Origin: Anaerolineae bacterium
GTDB lineage: Bacteria; Chloroflexota; Anaerolineae; Aggregatilineales; Phototrophicaceae
Length of the DNA: 64,000 nucleotides
Direction of reading: 5' to 3'
NCBI GenBank assembly: GCA_019912965.1
Contig: JAIOHM010000211.1
Coordinates: forward strand, 1-64,000
In this document: piece by piece, positions 15,460 through 24,814 of the stretch
Layout of the letters: each line of letters begins with the position of its first letter
How positions within the stretch are numbered: position 1 is the first letter of the stretch
Translations under genes and position numbers: made by a program
Notes under the pieces: model-generated
What the model saw: only the letters and a program-made list of their open reading frames with translations
Databases searched by the model: none
Told to the model about the DNA's origin: nothing

Positions 15460-15759
15460 TCAGTTATCGGCGATGTGCCCTTCGCCAACCTGAGCGCGGC
15501 ATTCGGTTACAACTTCGGCGGGGATGAGTTTGAGGGCAAGCGTCACCAGACCGGGGACAATCAGCAGATCATCCAACTGCCCCAAGACGGGGATGGGATC
15601 GGGAATCAAATCAATGGGCGAAACCAGATAAGCCAGTGCCAACCCTAAAACAATGCGGGCGTGCCACGGGGTGCGCGGGTGGCGAAGCACTTTCTGGTAC
15701 ACCACCACCTCACGCTTTATCAACTGCATCCAACTTTTGGCACGATCAAGCACACTCAC
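15460..15759 (-). CDS. YkvA family (DUF1232) membrane protein
   Basis: 99 residues. YLVSPIDLIPDPIPVLGQLDDLLIV is the DUF1232/YkvA signature, a short membrane-associated family of unknown function. The start overlaps the end of the upstream ParB-like gene by 14 bases, so the two are co-translated. Confidence 0.9.
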   Translation of the reverse strand: MSVLDRAKSWMQLIKREVVVYQKVLRHPRTPWHARIVLGLALAYLVSPIDLIPDPIPVLGQLDDLLIVPGLVTLALKLIPAEVVTECRAQVGEGHIADN

Positions 15760-16210
15760 AATTATCTCCAGTAACGGGAACCTGTACCTCGGTCACATAG
15801 GCCTGTACAGTCTTAAAACCCAGTTCGCGGGCAACCGATACGCGGTGATGCCCATCCCGTACATAATAATCGCCGCACAGGTCATACACTTCGACCGGGG
15901 GCAACCCCAATTCACCTACGACTTCGGCAAAGATGTGACTCCAACGTTCCTTGGAGATGGCGCTCTTGGGCAAAAAGCTGCGGGTGAAATCCTGATGCCG
16001 CCCAACACTGCCAACAATCCGGTTGAGCGGAATATCTTGTAAACCGCGTCCGATTTCCTGCCAAGCGGCGAACTTTTCGCGCATTTCGTCAAAACTTTGC
16101 AACTGCGTGGACTTACCGCGCAGCCGCCCGATCATTTCCTGCATCATGGCGCGGACGGTTGCATTTTCAAACCGTTGTACGCCCATGAGAATATCCATTT
16201 CACGTGACAT
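15746..16210 (-). CDS. ParB/sulfiredoxin-like nuclease-domain protein
   Basis: 154 residues from the ATG at 16210, with GGAGAT about ten bases upstream. LQDIPLNRIVGSVGR followed later by VYDLCGDYYVRDGHHRVSVARELG contains the GxHR-type motif of the ParB N-terminal/sulfiredoxin fold. In such proteins this motif binds nucleotides (CTP in ParB). There is no HTH segment, so it is not a chromosome-partition ParB. The conserved context in other bacteria suggests a small nucleotide-binding regulator, but the function is unknown. Confidence 0.75.
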   Translation of the reverse strand: MSREMDILMGVQRFENATVRAMMQEMIGRLRGKSTQLQSFDEMREKFAAWQEIGRGLQDIPLNRIVGSVGRHQDFTRSFLPKSAISKERWSHIFAEVVGELGLPPVEVYDLCGDYYVRDGHHRVSVARELGFKTVQAYVTEVQVPVTGDNCECA

Positions 16211-16412
16211 TTGTGGTGATCTCCTTTCCTGCACTCTCAGGCTACACAAATTAAGGCATGGCCTTCAATCAATAAGATCACCAGTTTTGGGGACATATTT
16301 TTGTGTGGTATGCGAGATGACTCCTAACTCTGACCGGAGCATCATAACACACCAAGCATTAAAATAGGGTTAAAATTTTGCGGTGATTACAATATATATT
16401 TATGCAAAGCAG

Positions 16413-16448
16413 CTAAAAACAGCAGAGGCATGGTTGTCATGCCCCTGC
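16413..16448 (-). terminator. Terminator after the DsbA-like gene
   Basis: On the minus strand GCAGGGGCATG, a five-base loop and CATGCCTCTGC form an 11-bp stem with one mismatch, followed by TGTTTTT. The stem itself is a member of the GTAGGGG-type palindromic family. Confidence 0.65.
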
Positions 16449-16483
16449 AAAATGAACAAAATGGGTTTCGCTGCGTTCGGGTG

Positions 16484-17347
16484 CTAGGAACTGCCAGTGG
16501 GGTCAGGCGTAGATTCGGTAAGTCTGCCTAATTCTTCGTCAATAGCAGCAGCGAATACGGCGTAAGGTTGTGCGCCACTGAGGAAACGCCCGTTAATGAA
16601 GAAAGCGGGCGTACCCGTGACACCCAGATTTTGGGCGTAAATGGCATCGGCGGTGATTTCTTCGATATGCTGCTGTTCATCCAGACAGGTGGTGAACACA
16701 TCAACATTCAGGCTGAGTGTTTCAGCATGGCTGATGAGCATCTCGCGGCTGAGGTCTTGCTGATTCTGGTAGGTCAGGTCGTGGAATTCCCAATATTTGC
16801 CCTGATCCAGCGCACAGCCCGCGCCGAGCGCAGCCGTAAGCGAGTCCGGCCCTAAAATGGGATAGTCACGATAGACCAGATGGATTTGTCCATCGTAATT
16901 TTCCAACAGGGGTTCCATCGTTTCCGCAAAAAACTTGCCACAATACTGGCAGCGGAAATCGGCAAATTCGACAATGGTAATCGGCGCATTCGGGTCACCG
17001 CGTGTGGGATCATCGTCGGCGGTAACCTCGTAGCGTTCGCCCTGCTGCAAACCAACAGGCTGTTGAGCAACCTGATTCTGTGCCACCGCTGCGACGGCAT
17101 CGGCAACGATCTGACGGTTTTCGACGCTGTTGGCATTAAAAATGGTGACTAATGCTCCACCACCCACGACCGCACCGAGCGTAAAACAGACAATTGCGAT
17201 GATGATGTAGTTGACCAGCACACGCGGAATCACCAGCATGGTCGATGAACTGCCGTAAGCCGAGGCAGCTTCCTGCGGCGGGGTTGGCTGGATGGGATTC
17301 TCGATGCCGGGTTCGGGTTGGTCGGTTGGGGGAATCGTCGTTTCCAC
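16484..17347 (-). CDS. Membrane-anchored DsbA-like thioredoxin
   Basis: 287 residues. A proline-rich cytosolic start is followed by a transmembrane helix (VNYIIIAIVCFTLGAVVGGG) and a short stalk, then a DsbA-type thioredoxin fold from about residue 108 (RGDPNAPITIVEFADFRCQYCGKFF). The active site is CQYC, and the cis-proline loop is GVTGTPAFFING. It resembles the BdbD/Thioredoxin_4 group of disulphide oxidases acting outside the cell. No DsbB-like partner is in the window. It is divergent from the TIR-HEAT gene. Confidence 0.92.
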   Translation of the reverse strand: METTIPPTDQPEPGIENPIQPTPPQEAASAYGSSSTMLVIPRVLVNYIIIAIVCFTLGAVVGGGALVTIFNANSVENRQIVADAVAAVAQNQVAQQPVGLQQGERYEVTADDDPTRGDPNAPITIVEFADFRCQYCGKFFAETMEPLLENYDGQIHLVYRDYPILGPDSLTAALGAGCALDQGKYWEFHDLTYQNQQDLSREMLISHAETLSLNVDVFTTCLDEQQHIEEITADAIYAQNLGVTGTPAFFINGRFLSGAQPYAVFAAAIDEELGRLTESTPDPTGSS

Positions 17348-17377
17348 AATAAATCCTCAATATATGCGACGGGCTTC

Positions 17378-17406
17378 ATATTACTTAGAGTATACACTAG
17401 AAGCAA
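17378..17406 (-). promoter_or_regulatory. Putative promoter of the DsbA-like gene
   Basis: On the minus strand -35 TTGCTT (17401-17406), a 17-base spacer and -10 TAATAT (17378-17383), about 30 bases before the start codon. Confidence 0.45.
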
Positions 17407-17524
17407 GGCAATTCCTGTACGACCAAAGTGGGAAATCAACCACCTAAAAATTGTTTGGATTCTAAAACCATATGGGTTACTATTGCCTGGGTTACGAGGG
17501 TATGTGGTTGAGGAAAAACGTGAC

Positions 17525-19285
17525 ATGGAGCAACGCGAACACATCTTTATCTCTTACAGTCACGAAGATGAAGATTTTGCCAATGAGCTTAAGGAAAATC
17601 TGAGCGGGCAAGGGTACCAACCCTGGGTTGATAAAAGCCGATTGGAAGCAGGCGACAACTGGCTGGAAGCAGTAGACAGCGCCATCAACCGGGCGTTCGC
17701 GCTGATCCTCGTCCTCTCACCTCATTCGGTCAGTTCGCAGTATGTAATTTATGAGTTCGGTTATGCGGTTGGTGTGCGGCTGGATGTGATTCCGATTCTG
17801 CATCGCCCGATTGATGCGCGTGACCAGCATCCCCGGTTGGCCGCGCTGCATTACCTCAATTTCACCAGTTCAGAACGCTACCCCTGGCCGCAGCTTTATA
17901 CACGACTGGAACGGTCTAAAAGCCAGCGACGCAGTAACCTTTCCGCGATTCAGCAAATCCGCCCCCGGCTGGAAAGTCTGCGGCTGGAAGAATGTCTGGA
18001 CGCAGTGGAAAACCTGTCGCAGATCAATGACCCGGCGGCCTATGAAGCGATACTGGATGCAGCGCAGCACCCGATGAAAGATGTGCGGGCGCACGCCATG
18101 TCCAAACTGATTGAACTAACACTGCCCAATGATACACGCGCCATGCCCATGCTTCAGCAGGCGCTACAAGACCCCTACCTGCCAATTCGCAAAGGGGCGA
18201 TTCAAATTCTGGGTAAAATGGGAGAAATCGCTGCTCCTTCACTGGCTTATTTGCTGCATGACCCCGACCCGAACATCAATACACTGGCGACCACCGCCCT
18301 GCTCGCCATCGGCCCGACAGTTGTTCCCGCTGTGCTGCGAACGGTCAATATTGATAACCCGGATAACACCAATCGGGTGATGCGAATGGTGATGAAACTC
18401 AGCGATACCAGCGTTCCCTATTTGCAGGAAGCCATCCACGACCCCAATATGGGTGTGCGTAAGGTGGCAGCCGATTTGATGAAGGCCAAAGGCAAACGAG
18501 TCACTAAAGAAGTGATGGCACTGCTGGACGATGATACAACTGCGGTGCGTTTCTTCGCGGCACAAATTCTGGGCGGAAACGATACGCCAACAGCAGTACA
18601 GGGGCTTATCCGCCGTCTTTCCGACCCCATTGCGGTAGTCAGGCAGGCAGCGGCGGATGCGCTCGGCGAGACGGCTGACCCCGCCGCTGTGCCCGCATTG
18701 ATCGCCACCTTGAGCGACTCTAACCCGGCAGTAGGCGAAGCGGTGTTCAACGCACTGCTGCAAATTGGTTCACGCGCTGTCCCGGAATTGGTAGATGCCC
18801 TACCCAATACTGACCGGGATACCCGCCGGGATATTGCCAATCTGCTCGGTCAAATTGGCGATCCCCGCGCCGTTCCCATGCTGGCGCGCACCCTTTGGGA
18901 CAAAGAACCCAGCGTCATGCAGGCGGCACTGCGGGCTTTCCAGATGATTGGTGAGGGCGCAATCCCCGGTCTTATCACCCTGCTGCAACATAAAGATGAA
19001 AAACTTCGGATCGCGGCAGCGTGGGCATTGGGCGAAATCGGCAACCGGGAAGCCGTGCCCGCGCTCATCAAGACACTGGAAGATCGCAGAAGCGCGGCAC
19101 TGCGCCAGCAAGCCGCCGACGCACTGGGACGCATTGGGGATGCCGAAGCAGTGAACGCACTCAGCCGGGCATTAGGCGACCGTGAGAAGGAAGTCCGCAA
19201 GGAAGCTGCTGATGCACTCCGCAAAATCGGCACCCCGGATTCGCTGAAAGCCTACGAAAACTGGCTACGGCGCGGCGGACGGTAA
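17525..19285 (+). CDS. TIR-domain protein with HEAT repeats
   Basis: 586 residues from the ATG at 17525 (GAGGAAAA upstream); the frame is open further upstream but without family character. Residues 1-135 form a TIR domain: HIFISYSHEDEDFANELKENL, WVDKSRLEAGDNW, ALILVLSPHSVSSQYVIYEFGYAVG. The E in YVIYEF sits where NAD-cleaving TIRs have their catalytic glutamate. Residues about 180-580 are a long run of EZ-type HEAT repeats (for example PAAVPALIATLSDSNPAVGEAV and REAVPALIKTLEDRRSAALRQ), a scaffold for binding proteins. HEAT arrays could sense a partner and control the TIR. This is one of five TIR proteins in the window. Confidence 0.93.
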   Translation: MEQREHIFISYSHEDEDFANELKENLSGQGYQPWVDKSRLEAGDNWLEAVDSAINRAFALILVLSPHSVSSQYVIYEFGYAVGVRLDVIPILHRPIDARDQHPRLAALHYLNFTSSERYPWPQLYTRLERSKSQRRSNLSAIQQIRPRLESLRLEECLDAVENLSQINDPAAYEAILDAAQHPMKDVRAHAMSKLIELTLPNDTRAMPMLQQALQDPYLPIRKGAIQILGKMGEIAAPSLAYLLHDPDPNINTLATTALLAIGPTVVPAVLRTVNIDNPDNTNRVMRMVMKLSDTSVPYLQEAIHDPNMGVRKVAADLMKAKGKRVTKEVMALLDDDTTAVRFFAAQILGGNDTPTAVQGLIRRLSDPIAVVRQAAADALGETADPAAVPALIATLSDSNPAVGEAVFNALLQIGSRAVPELVDALPNTDRDTRRDIANLLGQIGDPRAVPMLARTLWDKEPSVMQAALRAFQMIGEGAIPGLITLLQHKDEKLRIAAAWALGEIGNREAVPALIKTLEDRRSAALRQQAADALGRIGDAEAVNALSRALGDREKEVRKEAADALRKIGTPDSLKAYENWLRRGGR

Positions 19286-19419
19286 ACCCGACAACACAAA
19301 ACCACAATTTTCCGCTAGAATAGAGTGTATTCAACGCAGCACACATTCTATTGATATGCAGGCAAGGGGTTTAAGCGCCCTTGTTCATGATTTAACCGAT
19401 TTTATACAGGAGGTTGCCT

Positions 19420-20379
19420 TTGCGTGACACGGCAGAGCAGGTAGGATTGGTCGTCACTGACCAGAGCGGGTTCTTCGGGGTAGAAATTCCAGGCGAACAA
19501 ATTATTACCTGTCGTTTACGGGGTCGGTTGATGGAACAAGCGAAGTCTTCGGACATTGCGGCCATCGGCGACCGTGTGAAGATTCAATACTCAACGGATG
19601 ACAACACAGGAAGCATCGTTGAAGTGCTCCCACGTATCAGTGTGCTTTCGCGGGCGATGCGTACCGAGGGCAAACGTGGGGCGGGCGATGCAATGCGGGA
19701 ACAGGTGATCGTGGCGAACGCCGATCAAGCACTGTTTGTATTTGCTGCCGCGCAACCGACACCTAACATGCGGATGCTCGACCGCTTCCTGGTCACTGGC
19801 GAGAAATCCGGGATTGAACGACTGTTTATTGTTGTGAATAAAATGGATTTAGAAGACAATTCGGTCACAACCGCACGGTTCGCTCCCTATGAGAAAATGG
19901 GTTATACGGTGCTGTATACCTGCGCGCGCGATGGTGTGGGGGTTGAAGAACTCAAAGCGCTGCTGAAAGATCAGGTATCGGTATTCACCGGGCCAAGCGG
20001 CGTCGGCAAAACCAGTTTGCTCAACAAGGTGCAACCGGATTTGGGGCGCAAGGTTAAGGAAGTCAGCAACCGCCGTCAGGAAGGGATGCATACCACCCGC
20101 GACAGCGCACTGATTAAACTGGAAATCGGCGGGTATCTGGCAGATACACCCGGTTTGCGCTCACTGACCGTATGGGATGTTGAGCCGGAAGAACTGGATG
20201 GCTATTTCCGGGACATTGCGCCGTTGGTAGGACAGTGCAAATTTAATGATTGTGGTCATCGCAACGAAGTCGGCTGCGTGGTGCGCGAAGCTGCCGAACG
20301 TGGAGTGATTTCACGAGGTCGTTACGAGAGCTATAAGCAGCTACGGACGGAGTTGGACGAAGCTCTGGCGGTCTATTGA
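19420..20379 (+). CDS. rsgA: Ribosome small-subunit-dependent GTPase A
   Basis: 319 residues. RsgA is a circularly permuted GTPase that finishes 30S maturation. It has an OB-fold N-terminus, then G4 VVNKMDL before G1 GPSGVGKTSLLN, then G2 MHTTRD and G3 DTPGL, and the zinc-binding C-terminus CKFNDCGHRNEVGCVV. The order G4-G1-G3 confirms the permutation. The start is TTG at 19420, six bases after AGGAGG. An earlier TTG at 19414 touches the ribosome site and is less likely. Confidence 0.97.
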   Translation: MRDTAEQVGLVVTDQSGFFGVEIPGEQIITCRLRGRLMEQAKSSDIAAIGDRVKIQYSTDDNTGSIVEVLPRISVLSRAMRTEGKRGAGDAMREQVIVANADQALFVFAAAQPTPNMRMLDRFLVTGEKSGIERLFIVVNKMDLEDNSVTTARFAPYEKMGYTVLYTCARDGVGVEELKALLKDQVSVFTGPSGVGKTSLLNKVQPDLGRKVKEVSNRRQEGMHTTRDSALIKLEIGGYLADTPGLRSLTVWDVEPEELDGYFRDIAPLVGQCKFNDCGHRNEVGCVVREAAERGVISRGRYESYKQLRTELDEALAVY

Positions 20380-20387
20380 GGGGAAGT

Positions 20388-20415
20388 TAAAAGTTAAAAG
20401 TTGAAAGCAAAAAGC
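20388..20415. repeat. AGTTAAA heptad repeats
   Basis: AGTTAAAAGTTAAAAGTTGAAAGC repeats a seven-base unit between the rsgA stop and the terminator. It belongs to the same class as the other heptad tracts. Confidence 0.45.
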
Positions 20416-20449
20416 AAAACCGCCAGCGCATCACACACTGGCGGTTTTT
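20416..20449. terminator. Bidirectional rho-independent terminator
   Basis: AAAACCGCCAG (20416-20426) pairs with CTGGCGGTTTTT (20438-20449) across an 11-base loop. A-tract and T-tract on the two sides let it end both rsgA (plus) and the metal ABC operon (minus). Confidence 0.9.
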
Positions 20450-20459
20450 GAGTCTCGTT

Positions 20460-21362
20460 TTAAAGTCCGGTTTCTGGAGCTCGGCTGCCAACACGGAGAT
20501 CAGCAATCTGTTTGCCGCGCATGATGCGAGGCCGAACCACATTGCTGTAAATCAGTGCCACAATAAACAAGGCTGCGTGGGTCACTACGATAGTTGCCCC
20601 GGTTGCCCAATTGAGATACCAACTGGCATATACCCCTACAACGCCGCCAAATGCGCCAATCAAAACAGAAATAATCAACAGGCGATGAAAATTATTCGTA
20701 AGCAACCGGGCAATGGTCGGGGGTGTAATCAATGAAGCAGCGATCATGGTTACGCCGACCACCTGCATAGCAGCAATCAGCAGTCCAGCCACGATGAACG
20801 AAAACACAGCATCAATCAGGCGGGTTCTGACACCAAACACGGCAGCAGCGTCGGCATCAAAAGCAGTAAACAAAAGCTGCTTATAGCCGAAGAAAACGAC
20901 TATTGAAATCAATATGGAGGCTGCCAGCACAACCACCAGATCATTATTGGTGAGTGTCAGAATATTGCCAAACAAAGCAGCATCAACATCACCGGGAAAA
21001 TCATGGGTGGCATTGGCGATAATCACACCGACCGCAAAACTGGCCGTCGTGATGATGCCAATGGCTGCATCTGCCCCTACCCGACGGCGGCGACCTGTCC
21101 AGATGATGGTCATTGCGGCTAAAAATCCCCACAAAGCCGAGCCGATATAAACATTCAACCGGACGAGATAGCTGATCACCGCACCGCCGAAAATGGCATA
21201 GGAAAGGCCGTGCCCGATGTAGCTCATACGCCGCAGGACAACATACACACCAACCAGTCCACTCAGCCCACCGATGAGGAGCGCACAGATAAACGCCCGT
21301 TGAATGAATCCGTATGTGAAGGGTTCAACCAGATAATTGATTAACTCTGAAAAGAATTCCAT
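20460..21362 (-). CDS. Zinc/manganese ABC transporter permease
   Basis: 300 residues of the ZnuB/MntB (ABC-3) family with about eight membrane helices. RRMSYIGHGLSYAIFGGAVISYL matches the conserved SxxGHALSHAxxPG-type motif, and VVGVTMIAASLITPPTIARLL the second conserved region. It forms the membrane channel for the ATPase and binding protein upstream and is the last gene of the three-gene operon. The C-terminus continues about 25 residues past the last helix. Confidence 0.93.
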   Translation of the reverse strand: MEFFSELINYLVEPFTYGFIQRAFICALLIGGLSGLVGVYVVLRRMSYIGHGLSYAIFGGAVISYLVRLNVYIGSALWGFLAAMTIIWTGRRRRVGADAAIGIITTASFAVGVIIANATHDFPGDVDAALFGNILTLTNNDLVVVLAASILISIVVFFGYKQLLFTAFDADAAAVFGVRTRLIDAVFSFIVAGLLIAAMQVVGVTMIAASLITPPTIARLLTNNFHRLLIISVLIGAFGGVVGVYASWYLNWATGATIVVTHAALFIVALIYSNVVRPRIMRGKQIADLRVGSRAPETGL

Positions 21363-21375
21363 GAGCAGTATCCCT

Positions 21376-22170
21376 CTATGAACCCGTCAAAGTATTTTGT
21401 TCAACAACCAGCAGATGCCCTTCATAATGAATGACATCCATCGGCGCATTATAAGTCTGGCTGATAACAGAAGAAGTGAACACCTCTTCCGGCGTTCCCT
21501 GCGCCACAATTCGACCATTGATGCAAACGATTTGTGGCAATGCAGCGGCTACCGCATGTAAATCATGGGTGGTCATCAGGATGGTTATGCCCTGTGCATT
21601 CAGTTCGTGCAGCAGGGAAAGCACTTCAGAACGAGTCTTGACATCAACGCCGCTGGTGGGTTCATCCAACACCAACAGTTTTGGGTTGCTGATGAGGGCA
21701 CGGGCAAGAAAGACACGCTGCTGCTGCCCGCCGGATAGTTCGCGGATTCCACGCCGGGCAAACTGGCTCAAGCCCAAACGATCTAACATTTGTGCAACTG
21801 CACGCCGATCTTCGGCATTCGCCCACGGCTGCCATTTCAAGGTACGGATGCGCCCCAACATAACCGCCTGTTCAACGGTGATCGGAAAGCTCCAATCTAC
21901 CGATTCGAGTTGGGGAACATAACCGATTCCTTCCGGTCTTCTACGTTTGCCTAACGGCGTTCCGTTCACACTGCCCTGCCCGCTGGTGGGTTCAAGATGC
22001 CCTAGAATCAACCGCAATAAAGTTGTTTTGCCCGCGCCGGACGGGCCGACTAAACCGGTAAATGAACCGGGCTGCAACTCCAGATTTACATCCCGCAGAA
22101 TAATCTTGTGATCGTAACCCGCGTTGATGTTTTGCAAACGAACCACTGGTGAAGCATTGGTCGCGCTCAT
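21376..22170 (-). CDS. Zinc/manganese ABC transporter ATPase
   Basis: 264 residues from the ATG at 22170 (AAAGGG upstream). Walker A GPSGAGKTTLL, Q-loop YVPQLESVDW, signature LSGGQQQRVFLARAL, Walker B LLVLDEPTSGVD and the switch histidine TTHDLHAV are all present. The YVPQ and TSGVD forms are typical of metal importers of the ZnuC/MntA class. Thirteen bases separate it from the binding-protein stop. Confidence 0.95.
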   Translation of the reverse strand: MSATNASPVVRLQNINAGYDHKIILRDVNLELQPGSFTGLVGPSGAGKTTLLRLILGHLEPTSGQGSVNGTPLGKRRRPEGIGYVPQLESVDWSFPITVEQAVMLGRIRTLKWQPWANAEDRRAVAQMLDRLGLSQFARRGIRELSGGQQQRVFLARALISNPKLLVLDEPTSGVDVKTRSEVLSLLHELNAQGITILMTTHDLHAVAAALPQIVCINGRIVAQGTPEEVFTSSVISQTYNAPMDVIHYEGHLLVVEQNTLTGS

Positions 22171-22183
22171 ATGTTCCCTTTCG

Positions 22184-23092
22184 CTAACTGAGGCCAGCCG
22201 CAATTGTGCGGGCATTGTAAAGCATCATCTTGATGTAGGTATCGCCCTCAGTTCCCAAAGTTCCCAAGCTATCGCTGTATAAATTAGGAACAAGCTGAAC
22301 CCCGGTTTCATTCGCTATTTGTTCCGCCAAGCGTGAATTCATGGTGGTTTCAGTAAAAATGGCAGGGACTTCAAAGTAGGCGATGCGCTCTATAATGGAC
22401 TGCATCTGCCGACGATCTGGCTCTTGGGATTGGGTGGCGATGATAATCGTCCCAATCACTTCAAAGCCAAACTGATCGGCAAAGTAACCAAAAGCCTCGT
22501 GGCTGGTGACGAGTTTGCGGCGTTCGGTTGGGACTACGGCAAGGATGGCCTCCACCTGTTCGGTGAGTTCGTCCAATTGTGCGTTATAAGCCTCGGCATT
22601 GGCTTCATAAAATGCGCGGTTATCGGGGTCATAGGCAACGAGTCCGCGCGTAATGTTATCCACAACCATTTGGGCATTGATCGTGCTGTGCCACACATGG
22701 GGATCGCCATCCGCATGAACATGATCGGTATGCACAAGTGGTCTGGACTGTATCCCTTCAGCCGTTACAACAACCTTATCTTCGGAATCGATGCTGATCA
22801 GCATCTGGCCGAGCCATTCACCTTCCAGACTCATGCCATTGATGAAGATGATGTCGGATGTGCCAATAATCCGGGCATCCCGAATCGTCGGCTCGAAGGC
22901 ATGGTGATTTGAGCCTTCCTTCATGATGACATTCACTTCAAGGTGGTCGCCAGCTATGTTCTTGAGAAAATCGGCGATAAAGGTGGTGGTTGCAACTGCC
23001 CGGATTTTATCTTTTGTTTTCCAGACATTCAGAATATCGGTACATCCAGCCAGCAAAAATAATAATATGAAGACGATAAACAGTTTCTTCAT
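22184..23092 (-). CDS. Zinc/manganese ABC substrate-binding lipoprotein
   Basis: 302 residues from the ATG at 23092. The signal MKKLFIVFILLFLLAGC has a lipobox. Cluster A-I binding residues are visible: GSNHHAFEPTIRD, then a histidine-rich HVHADGDPHVWHS, then TSHEAFGYFADQFG, then the C-terminal ETTMNSRLAEQIANETG. The first histidines and the DPHVW motif are the metal ligands. Zn and Mn cannot be told apart by eye, but the short His loop leans to zinc. It is the first gene of the operon. Confidence 0.94.
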   Translation of the reverse strand: MKKLFIVFILLFLLAGCTDILNVWKTKDKIRAVATTTFIADFLKNIAGDHLEVNVIMKEGSNHHAFEPTIRDARIIGTSDIIFINGMSLEGEWLGQMLISIDSEDKVVVTAEGIQSRPLVHTDHVHADGDPHVWHSTINAQMVVDNITRGLVAYDPDNRAFYEANAEAYNAQLDELTEQVEAILAVVPTERRKLVTSHEAFGYFADQFGFEVIGTIIIATQSQEPDRRQMQSIIERIAYFEVPAIFTETTMNSRLAEQIANETGVQLVPNLYSDSLGTLGTEGDTYIKMMLYNARTIAAGLS

Positions 23093-23128
23093 CGACTTTC
23101 CTTGTGCACCAAAGCCCATATGTGATTG

Positions 23129-23144
23129 GCTAAACGAATTTAGC
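23129..23144. promoter_or_regulatory. Possible metal-regulator operator
   Basis: The perfect inverted repeat GCTAAA-CGAA-TTTAGC lies 37 bases upstream of the metal-binding lipoprotein start. It is of a size suited to a Fur/Zur or DtxR/MntR dimer, but it matches no consensus exactly. Confidence 0.35.
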
Positions 23145-23172
23145 AAGAGATGGCTTACAAGTTCCTAACACA

Positions 23173-24738
23173 TTATAAACCAGCACGGGCGGCGAAGTCG
23201 GCCACAGCCCAGATTTTGACGGTATGGGCTTTGCCTTTAAAAGCGATTTCGCCCAGATCGACAAACTCGAATGCGATGCGCCGATCCCCTAGCGCCTGAT
23301 AAGTGTAATCGGTGATGAAGATGTCGTGTTCACCGTACTGCTTGTTTAGGGATTCCACGCGGGCGGATAGATTGACAGTATCGCCGATCACAGTGTATTC
23401 CTGTCGCTCCTGTGACCCCACAACCCCGGCAATCACTTCGCCAGTATTAATGCCCGCACCAATCCGCAGGTTGAATCCCCGGTCGGCTAATTTGTGATTC
23501 AGGTCATGCAAACCCCGACGGATTTGTAGCGCGGTGACAATGGCACGGTAGGCGCTGTCAGCCAAGGGAGTCGGTACGCCAAAAATCAGCATGGCGCTGT
23601 CGCCGCCAAATTTGTTAATCATGCCGCCGTTACGTTCCGCTGACTCGACGACAATCGGGAAATATTCGTTGAGAATTTGCATCACCTCCTGCGGTGTATG
23701 ATCCTCCGAGAAAGCGGTGAAATCCCGAATATCACAGAACAGCACCGAGACAACCTGAACCTCCCCGGCCAGATTGATTTCGCCACTGCGGATAGCCTCG
23801 GCAACTTCACGGCTGACGAAGCGCCCAAACATCTCGCGCAAGTCCATTTCCTGCTGATACTGTTGAAGAAGCATCTGAAACAGATTGGCCTGTCCCAATG
23901 CCATCGCCGCACGATTGGCAATCTGAGCCAGAAACACCATGTCTTCAACCTTGAAAGCATTGAACTTGCGGCTTTCCAGCAGAATTACGCCCAACCGTTG
24001 TTCCGAGGTCGCCAGTGGCAAACCCAAAACCGATTTCATGTCAGAGTGGGAAGGTTGGAAAGCCGATTCTTGCTCTGTATCTGCAACATAAATGGGTTGT
24101 TCGCTGCGGATGATGTGACCGATGACGCCATCCAGCGGCCACCTGTCGCCGATCTCCGGCGTTTTATCCGGCCAGAAACCCGACACATAGCGCAGGAGCA
24201 AGGTGGGCGATTCCTGCTCAATTGTACCCATCAGGGCAATGTGCGCCCCGGTCTGGCGCAGCGCCCAATCCATCATAATTTTGATGACCCAATCGGGATT
24301 TAGACGAAAACTGAGTTCCTGATCGATCCGGCGTAACAGATTCAATTCCTCGACGCGGCGCATCACGCTGTCATGCCGTTTAAGCCGCGCGCTGACTGCC
24401 GATTCAAGTTCATTAGCGGTAAACGGCTTGGTGAGGTAATCATCCGCACCCGTTTCCATCCCCTTACGCTGGCTTTCGCGGTCGGCTCTGGCGGTCAAAA
24501 AGATGAGCGGGATGGATTGCGTCAGCGGATCACGCCGGATTTCCTGAAGCATCGTATACCCGTCCATCACAGGCATTTGAATATCAGAAATAATCAGGTC
24601 AGGGCGGTGCTTGCGGGCTGCCTCCAAACCGAGTGCGCCGTCTTCAGCCACAATAATGGTGTGCCCTGCAAAAGACAGAATTTCGCGGGTATTTTCCAGA
24701 ATGCCGGGTTCATCATCGACTATCAGAATGGTTGGCAA
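23173..24738 (-). CDS. Receiver-GAF-class III nucleotide cyclase
   Basis: 521 residues. Start TTG at 24738 is preferred because AGGAGAT sits upstream, the receiver domain begins at once (LPTILIVDDEPG), and the longer frame overlaps the next gene. Residues 1-125 are a receiver with phosphoacceptor in LIISDIQMP and TARAD/TKPF. Residues about 150-295 are a GAF domain. Residues about 330-515 form a class III cyclase: LFCDIRDFTAFSE and NKFGGDSAMLIFG supply the two metal aspartates and the lysine, and EYTVIGDTVNLSARVE the adenine-selecting aspartate, asparagine and arginine. All are intact, so cAMP production under two-component control is likely. Confidence 0.93.
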   Translation of the reverse strand: MPTILIVDDEPGILENTREILSFAGHTIIVAEDGALGLEAARKHRPDLIISDIQMPVMDGYTMLQEIRRDPLTQSIPLIFLTARADRESQRKGMETGADDYLTKPFTANELESAVSARLKRHDSVMRRVEELNLLRRIDQELSFRLNPDWVIKIMMDWALRQTGAHIALMGTIEQESPTLLLRYVSGFWPDKTPEIGDRWPLDGVIGHIIRSEQPIYVADTEQESAFQPSHSDMKSVLGLPLATSEQRLGVILLESRKFNAFKVEDMVFLAQIANRAAMALGQANLFQMLLQQYQQEMDLREMFGRFVSREVAEAIRSGEINLAGEVQVVSVLFCDIRDFTAFSEDHTPQEVMQILNEYFPIVVESAERNGGMINKFGGDSAMLIFGVPTPLADSAYRAIVTALQIRRGLHDLNHKLADRGFNLRIGAGINTGEVIAGVVGSQERQEYTVIGDTVNLSARVESLNKQYGEHDIFITDYTYQALGDRRIAFEFVDLGEIAFKGKAHTVKIWAVADFAARAGL

Positions 24739-24814
24739 AGACTGATCTCCTGATAAACCTGCATGTATTAACAGGGATTGTATATGGAAATTAATTCCAC
24801 AAACAGCCGTCCGG

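Noticed and set aside
18239..18763. 174-codon frame opposite the TIR-HEAT gene
   Set aside because: Antisense to repeated HEAT codons; no ribosome site or family match.
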